Source: Hippophae tibetana
Taxonomy: Eukaryota > Streptophyta > Magnoliopsida > Rosales > Elaeagnaceae
Direction of reading: 5' to 3'
DNA: 64,000 nucleotides
Assembly (NCBI GenBank): GCA_037013495.1
Contig: CM072805.1
Coordinates: forward strand, 21,478,669 to 21,542,668
Shown here piece by piece: positions 22,113 through 34,610 of this stretch. The notes below the pieces were generated by a model. It was not told where the DNA came from and ran no database searches. It saw nothing but the letters and a program-made list of their open reading frames with translations. How positions within the stretch are numbered: position 1 is the first letter of the stretch; every line of letters begins with the position of its first letter. The translations under genes and the position numbers were made by a program.

Positions 22113-23878
22113 TGAATGATGTGTGTTTTAAAAGTTATTCTTTTTTTATAAAGATTTATGTATTGTTCATGATTTTGAATATTATGTATTCTTGTTCCAT
22201 GAGATTAACATGGTATATTTTGGAAGTGTTAAAGAAGATGCACTTGGTATTGAACCATAGAACTCTTAAAATGAGAAACATGTAATCCTAAATATGTTCA
22301 CAATTGTGGTAATTAAGGAAGAGCATTAATTATCGTGAAAGATTGTCATGTCGATTAAAAGTACATTATAGTTCTATAAATGTTGATAAGGGATTATCAT
22401 TTAATGGCATGAGTATATAAAATGTGTATTTTATATATTGAACATGACCTAACTAGATGGAACATTATATGGATTATGTTTTGTGTCATTAATGTTTCCA
22501 TTGTCTTTAGAATCTTAAATATAAAATGTGTAGGTTTTTCATATGAGAAGTATATAATGTGATTACTATTTAAATACTATCTTATGATAGGAATGAAATA
22601 GTAGTTCGTTGTGTACAACCTGTGCAGAAGAAATCTATATGTTAATATTATCATTGTCCCTCGATTTTGAGTTATGATATTAATAGTCCCCTTGGTAAAG
22701 TGGAATTTATTGCATGCAATATAACTAATGTAATTATAGTTATAATTCACTTGAGAGACCAAGAAAACGAATAAAATGCAAAAATGAAACAATCATATTT
22801 TACATATTATTCATAATATCATGTGACAAGGATAGACATAAAATTAGTGGATCGAGTAAATAATTACTATGTCATTTGGAAAACTATAATGTAATGATAG
22901 AACCTCTTATAGTCAATAATATAAAGTTTTATATTATTGTCATGATGATATAAATCCTCTATACATTCACACCAACTGAAGATAAATAACAAGTATTTTA
23001 CATTTCATAATGATGTATTAGATAAAATACATGAGATGTCATGCTAAAATAAAATGTCATAATATAACATGCTTAGACCATAAATAAATTTGTGAAGTTA
23101 TGCAAATATTATTTGGTATAATGCTTGAATGCATTATAAGGATGATAGAGACATTGTATAATAGAATAATATGAATAATATTATTTGCTCATAAATTAAT
23201 TTATAAAATCAATCACAAGTTGAGATTAAAGAGAGCATAAGATGGCTAAACAAGGTTAGTGGCATTTATGTAATTGATTCAAACCTTACACAAAGAATTG
23301 CCCTAACCCTTTCCTATTTAAGGAAGCATAATTGAGGAAAATAGAGCTAATATGCTGCCTTCTAAACCCTAGCCAAAATCTTCCATTTTTAACAGCCAAG
23401 GTTTTCCTTATCCTAGGCCAAAACTTGGAAAGACTTGCTCAAGGCCAAAACCAAGGTGGTTCAACCTCAGGCCAAAAGTCTATTCTCTCATCTCTTCTTG
23501 CTAGGTGGTTAGATCTAAGTCTTGAACTCTACATCCATCTATCTAAGAGGTGTGGTCGTTTTTTGTTTAGGTTGAATGTGAACCAAGAGGTACTCCCGAA
23601 AGGGAGGTGGTTTTCAAGAGATCTACATGGGAAATCGACTTCTCTCTACTCAAGAGATTTGATAATCTCTTAAGGTAAAGATAATATTCTTCATCTCTAG
23701 CAAAAGGTAGATGAGATTTGTTTATTTTATTTAATGCATATTAGGTGTTTGTTTAAATGCTTAAGAGAAAATCTTGCTTGCAATTGTCATACAAATGAGG
23801 CCTTTTGTGTATTGAGCCAAGTGGTGATAGGAAAATTTTAAATTCTCACCATATAACCATACACATGAAATCCTAACA
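22113..23878. mobile_element. Solo LTR (1766 bp) nested in copia 3 RNase H
   Basis: Left of 22113 the RNase H frame ends ...KVFCDS. Right of 23878 it resumes ...QSVIHLAKN-VYHACTKHIDVRYHFVRE. The inserted block starts TGAATG and ends CCTAACA (TG...CA). It is flanked by TAGAA and CAGAG, which fit a 5-bp target duplication differing by two transitions. Inside, on +, a TATTTAAGG box at about 23312 is followed by C-rich leader-like sequence, as in an LTR promoter. The length suggests a long-LTR family (Tat/Ogre-like Ty3 or SIRE-like copia), but no coding part is present to decide. An open frame 23332-23673 is probably not a gene. Confidence 0.6.
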
Positions 23879-24115
23879 CAGAGTGTTATTCATTTAGCAA
23901 AGAACTAAGTCTACCATGCATGTACAAAACACATTGATGTTCGTTACCATTTCGTGCGAGAGATTATTGAAGAAGGTGGAGTATTAGTTTAGAAGATCAA
24001 TACTACTTAGAATCACGTAGATATGATGACCAAGGTGGTAAAGACAATCAAGTTCAGACATTGTTTGAACTTGATTAACATCCTACAAATTTGAATTGGC
24101 AATGACTTCGCTGAT
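23879..24115 (+). pseudogene. Copia 3 RNase H C-terminal part
   Basis: It reads HIDVRYHFVREIIEEGG, then MMTKVVKTIKFRHCLNLINI, the usual end of Tork-like copia polyproteins. Stops occur after LAKN and in the middle. The purine tract follows at about 24156-24167. Confidence 0.82.
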
Positions 24116-24167
24116 CTAGAAATTGAAGAAATCATTTAAGAAGCACTAAGTCGCTAAAATGGAGATT

Positions 24168-24500
24168 TGTTGTATAACTCCTTAGTGAGCAAATTGAAAA
24201 AAAAAGTCTCACATTGATTAGAAAATAATGTGGGTTTTGTATTCTAGGCTATAAATAAAGTCTCCTCATCCACTTCTAAAACATTCCAAAATTTGTAAAT
24301 TGATTAGCTCAATTTTATCCAATTAGTTATAATTTTGGAGTTCATTCATTTAGAGATAGTGGAAGTGGTCAACGACGTCCGAGGACATAAGTAACATTTA
24401 TACCAAACCTCATTAAATTTATGGTGTTTTTACTTATTTGTTTTAATATATGCTTTAGTTTTAGTTTGATTTCTATTGATATAAATAATAAATGAATAGT
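24168..24500 (+). repeat. 3' LTR of copia 3
   Basis: It starts TGTTGTATAACTCC directly after the purine tract. It contains a GGCTATAAATAAAG promoter box (24249-24262) and the GTCTCACATTGATTAG motif seen in many plant LTRs. No second copy is present in the window, so the end is estimated. Confidence 0.55.
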
Positions 24501-24857
24501 TTACTTAGAATATGAAAAATATATCTTACTAACAATTTTCATTCTTAACAAGTAAAATAACATATAGGTCGAGTAATTATAGTTCAATGAAATTAATTAT
24601 TATTTTTTTCAAAGCATATAAATGTAATGTTAAGGGCTTGATCATAATTGTGAATTGTGTAACATTATTTTAAAAAAATAGATAAAATAACATGTAAAAC
24701 ATGGTGAATGAAAACTATTAAAAAACAAATCATCCCACTTAAAAACAATAACAATACATCACAAAATTTAGGTAATATTTTAATTAATTAGAATAAAAAT
24801 AAATATAAAGAGTATATTCCTACTTTTCCGTACACTACTAAAATATGTGCTTATGGC

Positions 24858-25130
24858 CTCGGTTTTTAACTGTGACCATAGACCTATGGCCTCGATTATA
24901 AGAATTGAGGCCTAAGTGAGAAAGACCAAAAGTCATTACCTATGGCCTCAGTTTTTAACCGAGGCCATAAGTGGTACCTATGGCCTCAGTTTTTCAATAA
25001 CCGAGGCCACATGTGCGACCTATGGTCTCGGTTTTTCAATAACCGAGGCCACATGTGCGACCTATGGCCTCGGTTTTTCAATAACTGAGGGCATAAGTCT
25101 TACCTATGGTCATATTTTCACTATATAACC
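24858..25130. repeat. Subterminal palindromic repeats of the CACTA element
   Basis: Copies of CCTATGGCCTCGGTTTTTCA plus ATAACCGAGGCCACATGTGCG recur at 42-base spacing (about 24978, 25019, 25061), with diverged units before and after. Each unit is itself a hairpin (GGCCTCGGTT pairs with AACCGAGGCC). In CACTA elements such motifs bind the transposase accessory protein. Confidence 0.85.
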
Positions 25131-26404
25131 GAGATTATAGATAATCAAAATGAATTATTATTACATTAAATTTTCAAATATAAATTGAAAAAATTGAAAA
25201 AATTAAGATTAATTATATTAAATTTAAAAGAGATATTACATTAAGAGTTTAATAAAAAAAACGATACAATAAAACACATATAATAAAAACTAACTAATTA
25301 AAGAATTCCAAAAATAAAAAAAATACAAGAAACAACTTGAAAGCTGCTAACAGTCTACAATCTAAATCAATCTGAAAAAGAGTAAGTCACATTGTAATAA
25401 TGCTATTCTTCAAAATATTTGTCCTTGGCAGCATGTATTAATTTCCTCATAAAAAATAGCATCTAGTATAAGCATATAATCATGCATATACAACATCCAA
25501 AACATAATAGTTCTCTCTACTTATTTATTCTTAATATATAGGTTACATCATAATTATAATGTCATCAAAATGTCTATAATAAATGACATCGTGGGATAGT
25601 ACCTATGAATATATAAACATCTACTATATATGAACATACCAACATCCAATTACATGAATATAAGCAATACCTCATATTAACACAATAAGTTCTTCAATCT
25701 ACATATGTTCCTACATATACAGCAAATGGCAAAATAAGTAGTTCTTCAACATATTCAATAGTGAAAATCATGGAATTCTTATCTAGCCTCAAAGTAAATT
25801 TATGATACTCAATATAAAACAAAAACAATTGAGATACAATTCAAGAAAATTAGTAATACCCATATCAATAACAACAGTAATATTATTATTTAGTATTACC
25901 CATATCAATAACAACAACAACATTATTATTTAGTACCATCCATATCAATTACGCATGATAGAGATCCATACGTAAAAATACAAGTATACACTTGCTCGTG
26001 AATAGATTAAGGCGCGCAATCAAATGAAAGGTTTATGCCTCTCAATTTGCTACCCTACCTTACTTTTTAAATAGGGTACTTTAGTCATAATTTTTATTTC
26101 AATCATGAAACCTTATTTTTATTATGTCGTATATATTTTTAAAAAATCATAAAATTTATATTTTTAAAATTTATATAATAGTAAAAGTAAAATACTAACT
26201 AATATAAACAATGTTATTTTTATTAGTATTCGATTAAAAATGTATTATTTTAAGTAAAAATTTAATATTTTTTTAATTGATTCAAAAAGATGAGCAAAAA
26301 TATGTTTTTCTATAAACTGTTATTTATATATATTGAAAATTTATATAAACTCAGCAAATGAAATTGTTATTTATATATATTGAAAATTTATTTAAACTGC
26401 AAAG

Positions 26405-26527
26405 TAATGCTTCTTATGCTTTTAACATGTATTATCAAATACATGATCAAAAGAGTTGGGCTTGTGATTTTTCTAGTTTGGCTGTTGTTATTGATGAAGA
26501 TCCATCTATAGGAGATTGTGACTTTCT
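26405..26527 (+). pseudogene. Captured X8 (CBM43) domain exon fragment
   Basis: The reading frame gives [20 protein letters not shown] then [20 protein letters not shown]. This matches the second half of the plant X8 domain, whose pattern is ASYAFN-x-YYQ...C-x-F-x3-A-x-V...DPS-x-G-x-C-x-F. X8 (CBM43) domains bind beta-1,3-glucan (callose) and occur in GPI-anchored plasmodesmal proteins and at the C-terminus of GH17 glucanases. The exon has an AG before it (26403-26404) and a GT after DFL (about 26528). No other part of the parent gene is seen, so it is a captured fragment. Confidence 0.7.
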
Positions 26528-27224
26528 GGTGATGTTAAATTATTTTAACATACAATTTAATACTAAATTCCAAAATTTTCACTCACCATTATGTTTTAAT
26601 TATTTTAATAATTATATTTACCTATTAATTAACGCCTAATTACATTGGCAATTATAAAAATAATTTGTGATTAAGATTTAGATGTTTATTAGAAAATTAG
26701 GATTATGTTTATTAAAACTAAATCATGCCAACCAAATTGTTTTGAATATCTATGTGTGAAGGAGGTTGGAGTTAGTGGACAAATTGTGTAGTGAAACCTA
26801 ATATGCAAATCTCTCTTTGTTTCCCAATTAGTTAGCATATTAATTGATAATAGAAATAATTTTCTAGATACAAAAATTTAAACCTAAGTAATTAATTATG
26901 TGTTACTTATTTTATGTAACAAAAACATTTATACATGTGCAGTAAAAGTGTTTCAGGACCAAACAGGAAAAAAAAATTGTAAAAAACATTTTTAAGGTCT
27001 AGAAAGCACAAATTGTGTTTACCGATAAAAACACATCATTTTTTGTGTTTTTATCTAGAACCACTTTTAACATAAATACAAACAAACAGATACTAATATA
27101 CTTGTTTCCAAATGATTTAAGCATATTAATTGATAGTTGAAATTATCAAATTATTTTCTCAATAAATCTTCAATTTGTATAACAAATTTTATGCTTATTG
27201 ATTTTCATTTCAGTTAGCATGGAC

Positions 27225-27310
27225 TTAGAAGTTGGGAAAAAATGCTGCAATGTAAATGAAGAGTATCTCGATGCCTTAAGAACCAAATCTTATACTTCCA
27301 AAATCTAAAC
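27225..27310 (+). pseudogene. Possible captured exon fragment, unrecognised
   Basis: It encodes MDLEVGKKCCNVNEEYLDAL RTKSYTSKI and a stop. The EEYLDALRTKSY pattern looks like a protein-coding exon rather than random AT-rich DNA, and it recalls the C-terminus of some uncharacterised plant proteins, but I cannot name the family. Confidence 0.3.
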
Positions 27311-27586
27311 TCATCAAATGAAAATTTGTATAGGCTCATCGGCATGTATATAAACATACTTCCAAAAGCTAAACTTAGCAACAATAGCTAGTTCCTAAAT
27401 CCCTAAAAATGTGTCAAATCTAATGTAATACAATGAAAAAAAATTCAGAGACAATTATCAGATAACAAGAGATGGATTCGTATAACACTGAAAAAATAAC
27501 ACTAACTAAAATGTATTATGCGCAGAACTAATCCACTAAGAATCAAGACATATGAATTGATATTGTAAAAATTGAAGATCACACTT

Positions 27587-27840
27587 ACCAGGAGATGCGT
27601 CGTGAACGACGACACTACAAATGACCGACAATGAGTGTGAATATGAACAGAAAAGAAACAGAGAGAAAAGAAGAAGTTGTTGGAAATGAACGAGTGCAAT
27701 GAGGTGCTGGAAAGGAGGAGCTGTTGTAAGTCTACAATTTCTTCAGGTGCGATACGATGCAGCGATGATCGGTATATTAGAACGAAGGATTTGCGTTTTG
27801 CTGGGAGAGAGGGACGGATCGACTAGATGGGTTACGTGTA
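27587..27840 (-). pseudogene. Possible captured 5' exon with splice donor
   Basis: On the - strand a C/T-rich, less AT-rich stretch resembling a 5' UTR is followed by ATGCACTCG... hydrophobic coding (frame beginning at 27699). It ends at a strong donor CCTG/GTAAGTG at about 27586. Composition differs sharply from the surrounding DNA. It may be a captured first exon. Function unknown. Confidence 0.35.
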
Positions 27841-28398
27841 CGGTTCTTAATATATATATATATATATATATTAATTAGAAATTATATATTAATATATATA
27901 TTACTTCGCGCATTCAGTGAGCTAAAAAGTTCTTATATATATTATTGCGCGCGCTTAGCGCGCTAAAAAATTGAAAAAAAAGGAAAAAATATGGGAAAGG
28001 GAGAAAAAAAAAGTTGAAAAACATTTGATATATATATCTATATATATATTATATAAGAAATAAAAATACATTAAATTAAATTAAATTAATAATAGAGAAA
28101 AATAAAAAAATTGTAAATTAATTTTTGTATTTTTATTAAATGAATAACATACAGTATTTTAATATTAAAAAATTTATTATTTTAATTATAATCACAGTTA
28201 TTTAACAATCGTGTTTATATAAATTTATTTATACAAATTTAAATATTTTTTTGTAATTTAACTTATAATCACGATTATTGAAAAAATCGAGACTATATAT
28301 GTATACATTATAACCTCAATTTTTATCAAACTGTGGTCAAAAACTTACGGTCTCGATTTAAAATTTCGAGATCAAAAATACATATTGTAGTAGTGGTA

Positions 28399-31300
28399 GG
28401 AAAAAAAGTTACTTAAGAATAGAAAAAAAAAAAACAAAACAAACTGTTGCAAGGTTTTATTTGTGTCGGTATAAATATTGGTCATTGATCACCACTCGAT
28501 TACGTTGATTTTGTTATAAAAGTAATAATTAATGCTGATTAATAAATTATAATATTATTACAATTAATTATAATTTATAAAACTTAATTCCTATCACAAC
28601 TTGTAACATTAAAAAAATAGTTAAAAAAAAAACTCTTAATAGAAGTCAGAGTTAGGTTTCGCGGTCAAAGTACACTAGAGTGTGGCAAACACAATCCATT
28701 GGCTTTTTTTTGTCGGCAAATATAAAATATATTTTGAGTTTTGAAATTTTTGATAAAATTTTTATATTTGGTCATGAAATATTTTTTCATTACAAATGTT
28801 TTTACATTATTTTAGAAAAAATAGATCCTCAATATATACTATTTATGAGATTAGGGTTCAAATAATGTGTGATAAGTATTAATGCACTTTAATCACAGTT
28901 TTTTTTGTAAATTATATATTTTTCAAACCAAAATCAAATTTTATTTAGAAAATAAGAAAGAAACCTAAAATAATCTCCCCTCTTATTCAACACTTACGAA
29001 TTTAGTCATAGTGCAGACAAAGGATTTTTCCTTATATAGTAGATTAGTAGTTTTAATTTTGAAACAAAGTAAAAAAATATATATAAATTAAAAAAATTAA
29101 AAAAATTTATATTTAAAATTTATAATAATAAAAATATTATCTATATAATATTAGATAATATTTAATATAAAATAACGTGTTAGATTTTTTTTAATAATAA
29201 AAATATGTTAACTTATAATAAAGAATAATTTTTTGTGATTATAAATTTTAAAAATATTTTTGTTATAAAAATTTTGAAAAAAAAAATACTAATTGTTACG
29301 TTCACACATGTAGAACGATGAGATAAATATAAATAACTTTAAGGTTTTATATTTATTATATTAGATAATATTTATTTTTTATAATAATTTAATTTTATTA
29401 TTATTTAAAATTGACCGTATAATGATAAAATTAATTTTTTTAGTTTTATTTTTTGATTTTTAATTTTTTCATATAAAAATTGTTTTAGGTTAAATAAACA
29501 ATAAATGAAGGAATCTAAGAAAAATTAAATAGAAATCAAAAATAAATAAATAAAAACATAATTATTTTTATATAGTAATTTATTAGTAACAATAAAATTT
29601 AAATCTGACTTTTATAAAGTACCAATCTTATTTTTAAACCAAAAATCACCGATAAGTATATCCAAGACAAATGCAAATGAAAAGGGAGAAAAAGAAATTT
29701 GGTACTTTTTAGTATGTGACGATATTTGTATCTTTACTTTTCTTTTTTCATAAATTTTCTTTTACATTTTACGATGTGCCCTTTAATCTACTAGGCAAAA
29801 GCTATCAAATATTCCTATTTTTAACAAATAAATATATTAATTTTATAATTATTAAATTAGATATTAAATTTTTTATAATTTTTTAAAATAAATAAATAGT
29901 TTTATAATTTATAAGTCATTTACTATCTGTTATCATAAAAAATAATAACTTTTAATTTTATAATTTTTTAATATAAATATTTTTAGTTTATTAAAAATAT
30001 TAAAAGTAAATATTTATAAGGTATAATTTTCAAAAATAAAAGAATTATAAATATCTAATTCAAATATTATGGGATTAAAATATTCAAAAAAAATATAATA
30101 TTTTAAATATGTAATATAATAATTATAAAATTAAATAATTATAATACTTTGATGCCTAACTTCTTGATATATATATATATATATATATAGAGTGACAAAT
30201 CGTATTAATTAACGTAATCATTTTAGATTACTATGTTAAAATAGTTCATTATATAGTGTCGGATTATGATGTCCGTCAACAGATGAAAAGAATGACATGA
30301 CTTTTATAAGTCTCTGTCTTTATGAATTTAGAATATCAATAACTTTTCATCTTATATTATATTGTATTGGGTTCATATGATTGTTAACCATATTTGATTT
30401 GAATCATTTTTAATTTTATGTTCTTTATTTTTTTTACAAATAAATTCAAGATTAGCCTTATTTTTTTTATTTTTTAAATCTGATTCAAACTATTACGATT
30501 CATTTTATATTTCTAAATATATATTTTGGTTTTTTGTTTAGTATTTTAATTTTTATATTACACAAATAATATCATTACTCTATCTCTGATCTCTCTCTCT
30601 GAATAAAATCCATATGAACCGTAGATACATATTTCACAAATCTAAGCATTTTAATATTGTTTGCTTCAGTTAGTAATATTTTGTTATTTATACTATAGAT
30701 GCGTTGGCATATAAGGTTTAATATTTTTCTATTTAAAATAAAATAAATAGTTTAGTTATCATTTTTATTTTGTAAATAATTTATTTAATTAAAGAGTAAT
30801 ATATCTTTTAAATTGAATAAAATTTGTATTGTTTGGTCGATAAAAGAGAAATATATATGCCCCAACTCCATCAATTTCATGGATCTGTGCTTGACAATTA
30901 CCTTTTAAATTTTAACAAGAAAAATATATAAATTACTTATTATATATTTATAATTAATTATATCTAAGTGTTATTATTAATAATATTATATTATCACAAT
31001 AACAAAATAAGTTCTGCTAATATTATTTCCTTTATAGTAAAGAGAGTAATAAAGAATTATTAGTTTTTTTTTTCCTGAAGAGACAATTTTTTATTGAATT
31101 TTTTTATTTTTGAGAAAAAAAAAGGTTATTCAAAAAAAATGATAAAGAATATAAATGAAAAGCTATAGGAATTTGGCTTGAGTTAGTTGCGATTTCTCCT
31201 GAAAAATATCAATTTAAATTTTTTTTTAACTTAATTGATTTTATATAAAATTAATTGAATAAACATAACACGATTGAAGGGTACGTAGTTATTAAGAATC

Positions 31301-31451
31301 ACATGAATATTTTGAACAATAATCCCGTACGGTTCTCTTATGATATTTTGTTTTCATGTACCTACCAGAAAATCCAAAATAGACTTATTTTAAAGGCTAA
31401 TAATAATAATAAACCTACAAAGATATCAATTGTGTACCTATAAAATGATTC

Positions 31452-31493
<42 letters not shown>

Positions 31494-34430
31494 AAGTGTA
31501 TTGTTTAGACAACTGTATATATCGGTTTGATTTTGGAGAAAAAAAAATTAATCGAATTAAACTGTTTATATTACTCGGATCAGATTAGATTGAACTATTT
31601 GAAATTGTTTTAATTAATATAAATTAAATCAGATGGTTTGATTTATAAAATCGTTCGATTTGATCCGATCTGATTTCAATTTGGTTTGGTTTTTGGACAA
31701 TTTTAATGAAAAATAATATAAATTTTTAATATATTATTAAATTAATCTAGTCTGATTCGATTAGTTTAAAAAATAATACAAATTAAATCGGATCGTTTGA
31801 TTTGTAAAACTGTTTAATCTAATCTAATTTTCTGATTTAGTTCAATTCGGATTAGTTTATAGACAATTCTATGCTCAGACGTATTTAGTTTCAATTACGT
31901 TAATGGTTTTGTAATTCTTTTGTTTTACCAATTTGGCGGAAAGTTTTTCGAGATTAAAAAATAAAAATAGGTCGGTTTGTTTGTTTCTTTATTTATAAAT
32001 GTATATTAAAAATTAAAAAAAGCAAATGTAAACTGAGTCTTTTAGTTGTACTTTTAATTTCTAAATTTTAAGTTGTTGTTTGTTCTTAAACTTAAAAAAT
32101 AATGTGTAGTTTTGTTATTTTAAATGATTTGTTTTATATTTGATATAACTTTTTTAAAAACACAAAAAGTCTAGCTACCTCATAAATCACAGTTGTAAAT
32201 TTTCTTAACAATTACTAAATTCTTTTAAGTCATTCGTACGTTCCAATTTTAATTAATTTAGTGGGTTGGTTATCTTGAATTTTTTTGAAAATTATACATG
32301 GAAAAATACTTGAGTTTGTTCTTAAGAAAAATGTGACAACTAATTTTTATCTTATTTTTTTAATTAAATTTATCATATGATTTGTGCACGATTTTATTAA
32401 TAAAAATAAAAATTATTATTTTAATCATTATTTTTATTATTTAACAATAATTTTAACATTTTATCATTATCTCTCTGTTTACTTATTTTTTTTAATTTTG
32501 ATCCATATTTTATGATCACTTAAATAATAATATTTTATTTTATTTTACTTAAATTTGACCATTTATCCTTCTATAATCTCTTTTGTAAAAATAACAAGAC
32601 AATAAAATATTTTTTCTATTCTAAAGGATTATTAATTAAGACTTAACTTCAAATTTGACATCCCTTTTTCTTATTAAATATTTTTTATTGTATAATTATG
32701 TATTTAGTTGGGAAATTAGACTATATAGTACATAGTAAAATTTGTTCAATTATTTAAAAAAATTGATCCAACATGTAGTTCTAAATTGTACTAGGCAATT
32801 ATTTTCAATTCTAAAATTAAGTGTTATGATTTTTTTTATATTAAAATAAAAATATTTTTTAAATATAAGGAATAAAATTAAATATTGATTTAAATATATT
32901 CTAAAAAAAATATTTTTGTACCTAAACAAATTACATAAAAACAAATTAAATATAAAATATCTATTACTAATTTTATTCTACTATATTATAAAAGATGAAT
33001 TATAAAACAATTTGTCTCAAACAAAATTTCATGTAACTTACAATATATATATATATATATATATATAAGTATTATTTTATGACATAAAATTAGTATATAA
33101 AATAATCAATAGTATAGAATTTTTTTATTGATTTGTTTTTCATTTATATTGTTGAATAATAATTTATGTCTATTATATACACTTCTATAAAATTAAATTA
33201 AATTCTTAACTTATTTGAAGAATTTTTGTTTTAGAAATTAAGGAAAAGTAAAACAATTAATGCACATTGTTTAGAATTTTCTTATTTAATTATTAAGTAA
33301 AATTACATTATAACTTAATTGGTTGAGTATATTATTTTCAAACAAAGGAAACAGAATCTCACGAAGTCCATCTCATTTCATTTACCCAAACCAAAAATGA
33401 ATGCATATTAATTAAAAAAAGGATATAATTTTATTTGAATTTATGACTTCGAGTAATAAAAAATATATTTGTGAAATTTAATCGCACTCTTTCTATTTAA
33501 AAAAAAATTGTATATTCAACGAAGTTAACTACTAAATCTCCTACCATATTAGACAAATACAATAAGAATTTAGACACCCTCCAAATGAATATTAAAATAA
33601 AATAAAAAATTGGACTCAGATTTCCTACAAAATCAATTCGAAATGTTATTTACGACTTATTTATGGTTACTATTAATATTAGTCACTCATTTCTTAGTAC
33701 TTTTTTTTTTTTATGAAAATAAAGAAGTATAATATTGTATGCAAGAATTTCTACAAAAAAAAAATGTGGTAATGTTGAAAAACAATTGGCTAATCACCTT
33801 CTAATTGATTATACATCCCCGTTGAACTAATAATATACAATCTTTTATTTAATAATTATTCAAATTCTTGAATTTAAATAAAAAAAAATGTTAAATTATA
33901 TGAACATTTTACTATCTTTTTTTAATTATAAATAGAGTTAAGAAACAATTTAACAACTCAAAAATTACTCTAGTTAACAAACAAAAGAAAATATACAAAA
34001 ATATTTTTTGAAGTTTTTCGAATAATATAAATATTTTAAAAGTGTAATATTCTGAATTTTATCGATGTAGTGAATTTTCGAGACAAAAAAAATTCGAGGT
34101 TGTTTTATCCTAAAACAACAAGTTTGTATTTTTTTTACACAAATTTAACCAAAGTAACTAAATTTTTTAAAAAAACCATATAATTTGTGATTTAATTTAA
34201 ATAATATATTTCAATATATTGATAATATTATTCTTATATTGTTTTTACTTAATTTTCTTAACAATTTTGATTTCACACTGAAAAATAATTTAATTTTTTT
34301 TCAAATAATTTGAAAAGCTCACTGATAAGAATTTATGAGAATGGGAGCACGATGAAGCCAAATAAGGTGTGAACTCTATGTATTTGTTCCAAAAATATAT
34401 GATTAAGGTGTGAACGGTGAAGTGTCTCTA
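28399..34430. other. Long AT-rich spacer
   Basis: No gene supported. It includes (TA)n at about 30168-30190, (ATT)15 at 31447-31492 and (TA)12 at 33043-33067. Degenerate CGGTTTGATTT / AAATCGGATCG motifs at 31510-31860 belong to a common plant low-complexity class. Confidence 0.6.
31447..31492. repeat. (ATT)n microsatellite, about 15 units
   Basis: Uninterrupted run of ATT. Confidence 0.95.
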
Positions 34431-34439
34431 TTGAATCTG

Positions 34440-34610
34440 TGAATGGTTTGGGTCAAACCAGAAAGGAAAGGTTGACCTTGGGAAACAGTTCACACAAAGA
34501 AAAGAAGAGCAGCCTCCTCTCATCACGGATCACGCTGACATAAATTTCACGTCAGGATATAATTGGTCCAATGAATGAAAATGGGACCCACACTATGTTT
34601 CCTCACGCCT
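34440..34610. promoter_or_regulatory. Motif-rich island, possible distal promoter or conserved non-coding block
   Basis: This 170-base block is much less AT-rich than its flanks. It holds a TTGACC W-box core, TGAC/ACGTCA-type motifs, a palindromic ATTGGTCCAAT (CCAAT box on both strands) and a GGGACCCAC TCP-type site. It lies 1.7 kb upstream of the pirin-like gene. No coding sequence is seen. The regulatory role is inference. Confidence 0.25.

Larger units (their letters stand above)
21057..24500 (+). mobile_element. Ty1/copia retrotransposon 3, internally deleted, with nested solo LTR
   Basis: The + strand remnant starts within the integrase/RT linker (VGGDKTEGDPPLAEDESDEED), runs through RT (21380-22000), then jumps to RNase H (about 22010-22112 and 23879-24115), a purine tract AAAATGGAGATT and a 3' LTR starting TGTTGTATAACTCC at 24168. 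RT and RNase H are separated by a large internal deletion. The RNase H is split by a 1.77-kb insertion. The LTR end is uncertain (about 24450-24510). Confidence 0.8.
24833..28395. mobile_element. Non-autonomous CACTA element with captured exons, complete
   Basis: The element starts CACTACTAAAATATG (24833) and ends CATATTGTAGTAGTG (28395), imperfect inverted termini beginning with CACTA. It is flanked by a 3-bp target duplication GTA (24830-24832 and 28396-28398), the CACTA rule. Length is 3563 bp. Subterminal repeats built on GGCCTCGGTT/AACCGAGGCC occupy the left 290 bases; degenerate TCGATT/AATCGAGA forms occupy the right 140. No transposase is encoded. Internal sequence includes exon-like pieces of host genes (26405-26527, 27587-27840 and perhaps 27225-27310), the pattern of a Pack-CACTA or transduplicate. 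Confidence 0.88.

Noticed and set aside
23332-23673. 113-codon open frame as a gene
   Set aside because: It lies inside the 1766-bp solo LTR downstream of its TATA-like box, with no recognisable domain; more likely transcribed LTR leader.
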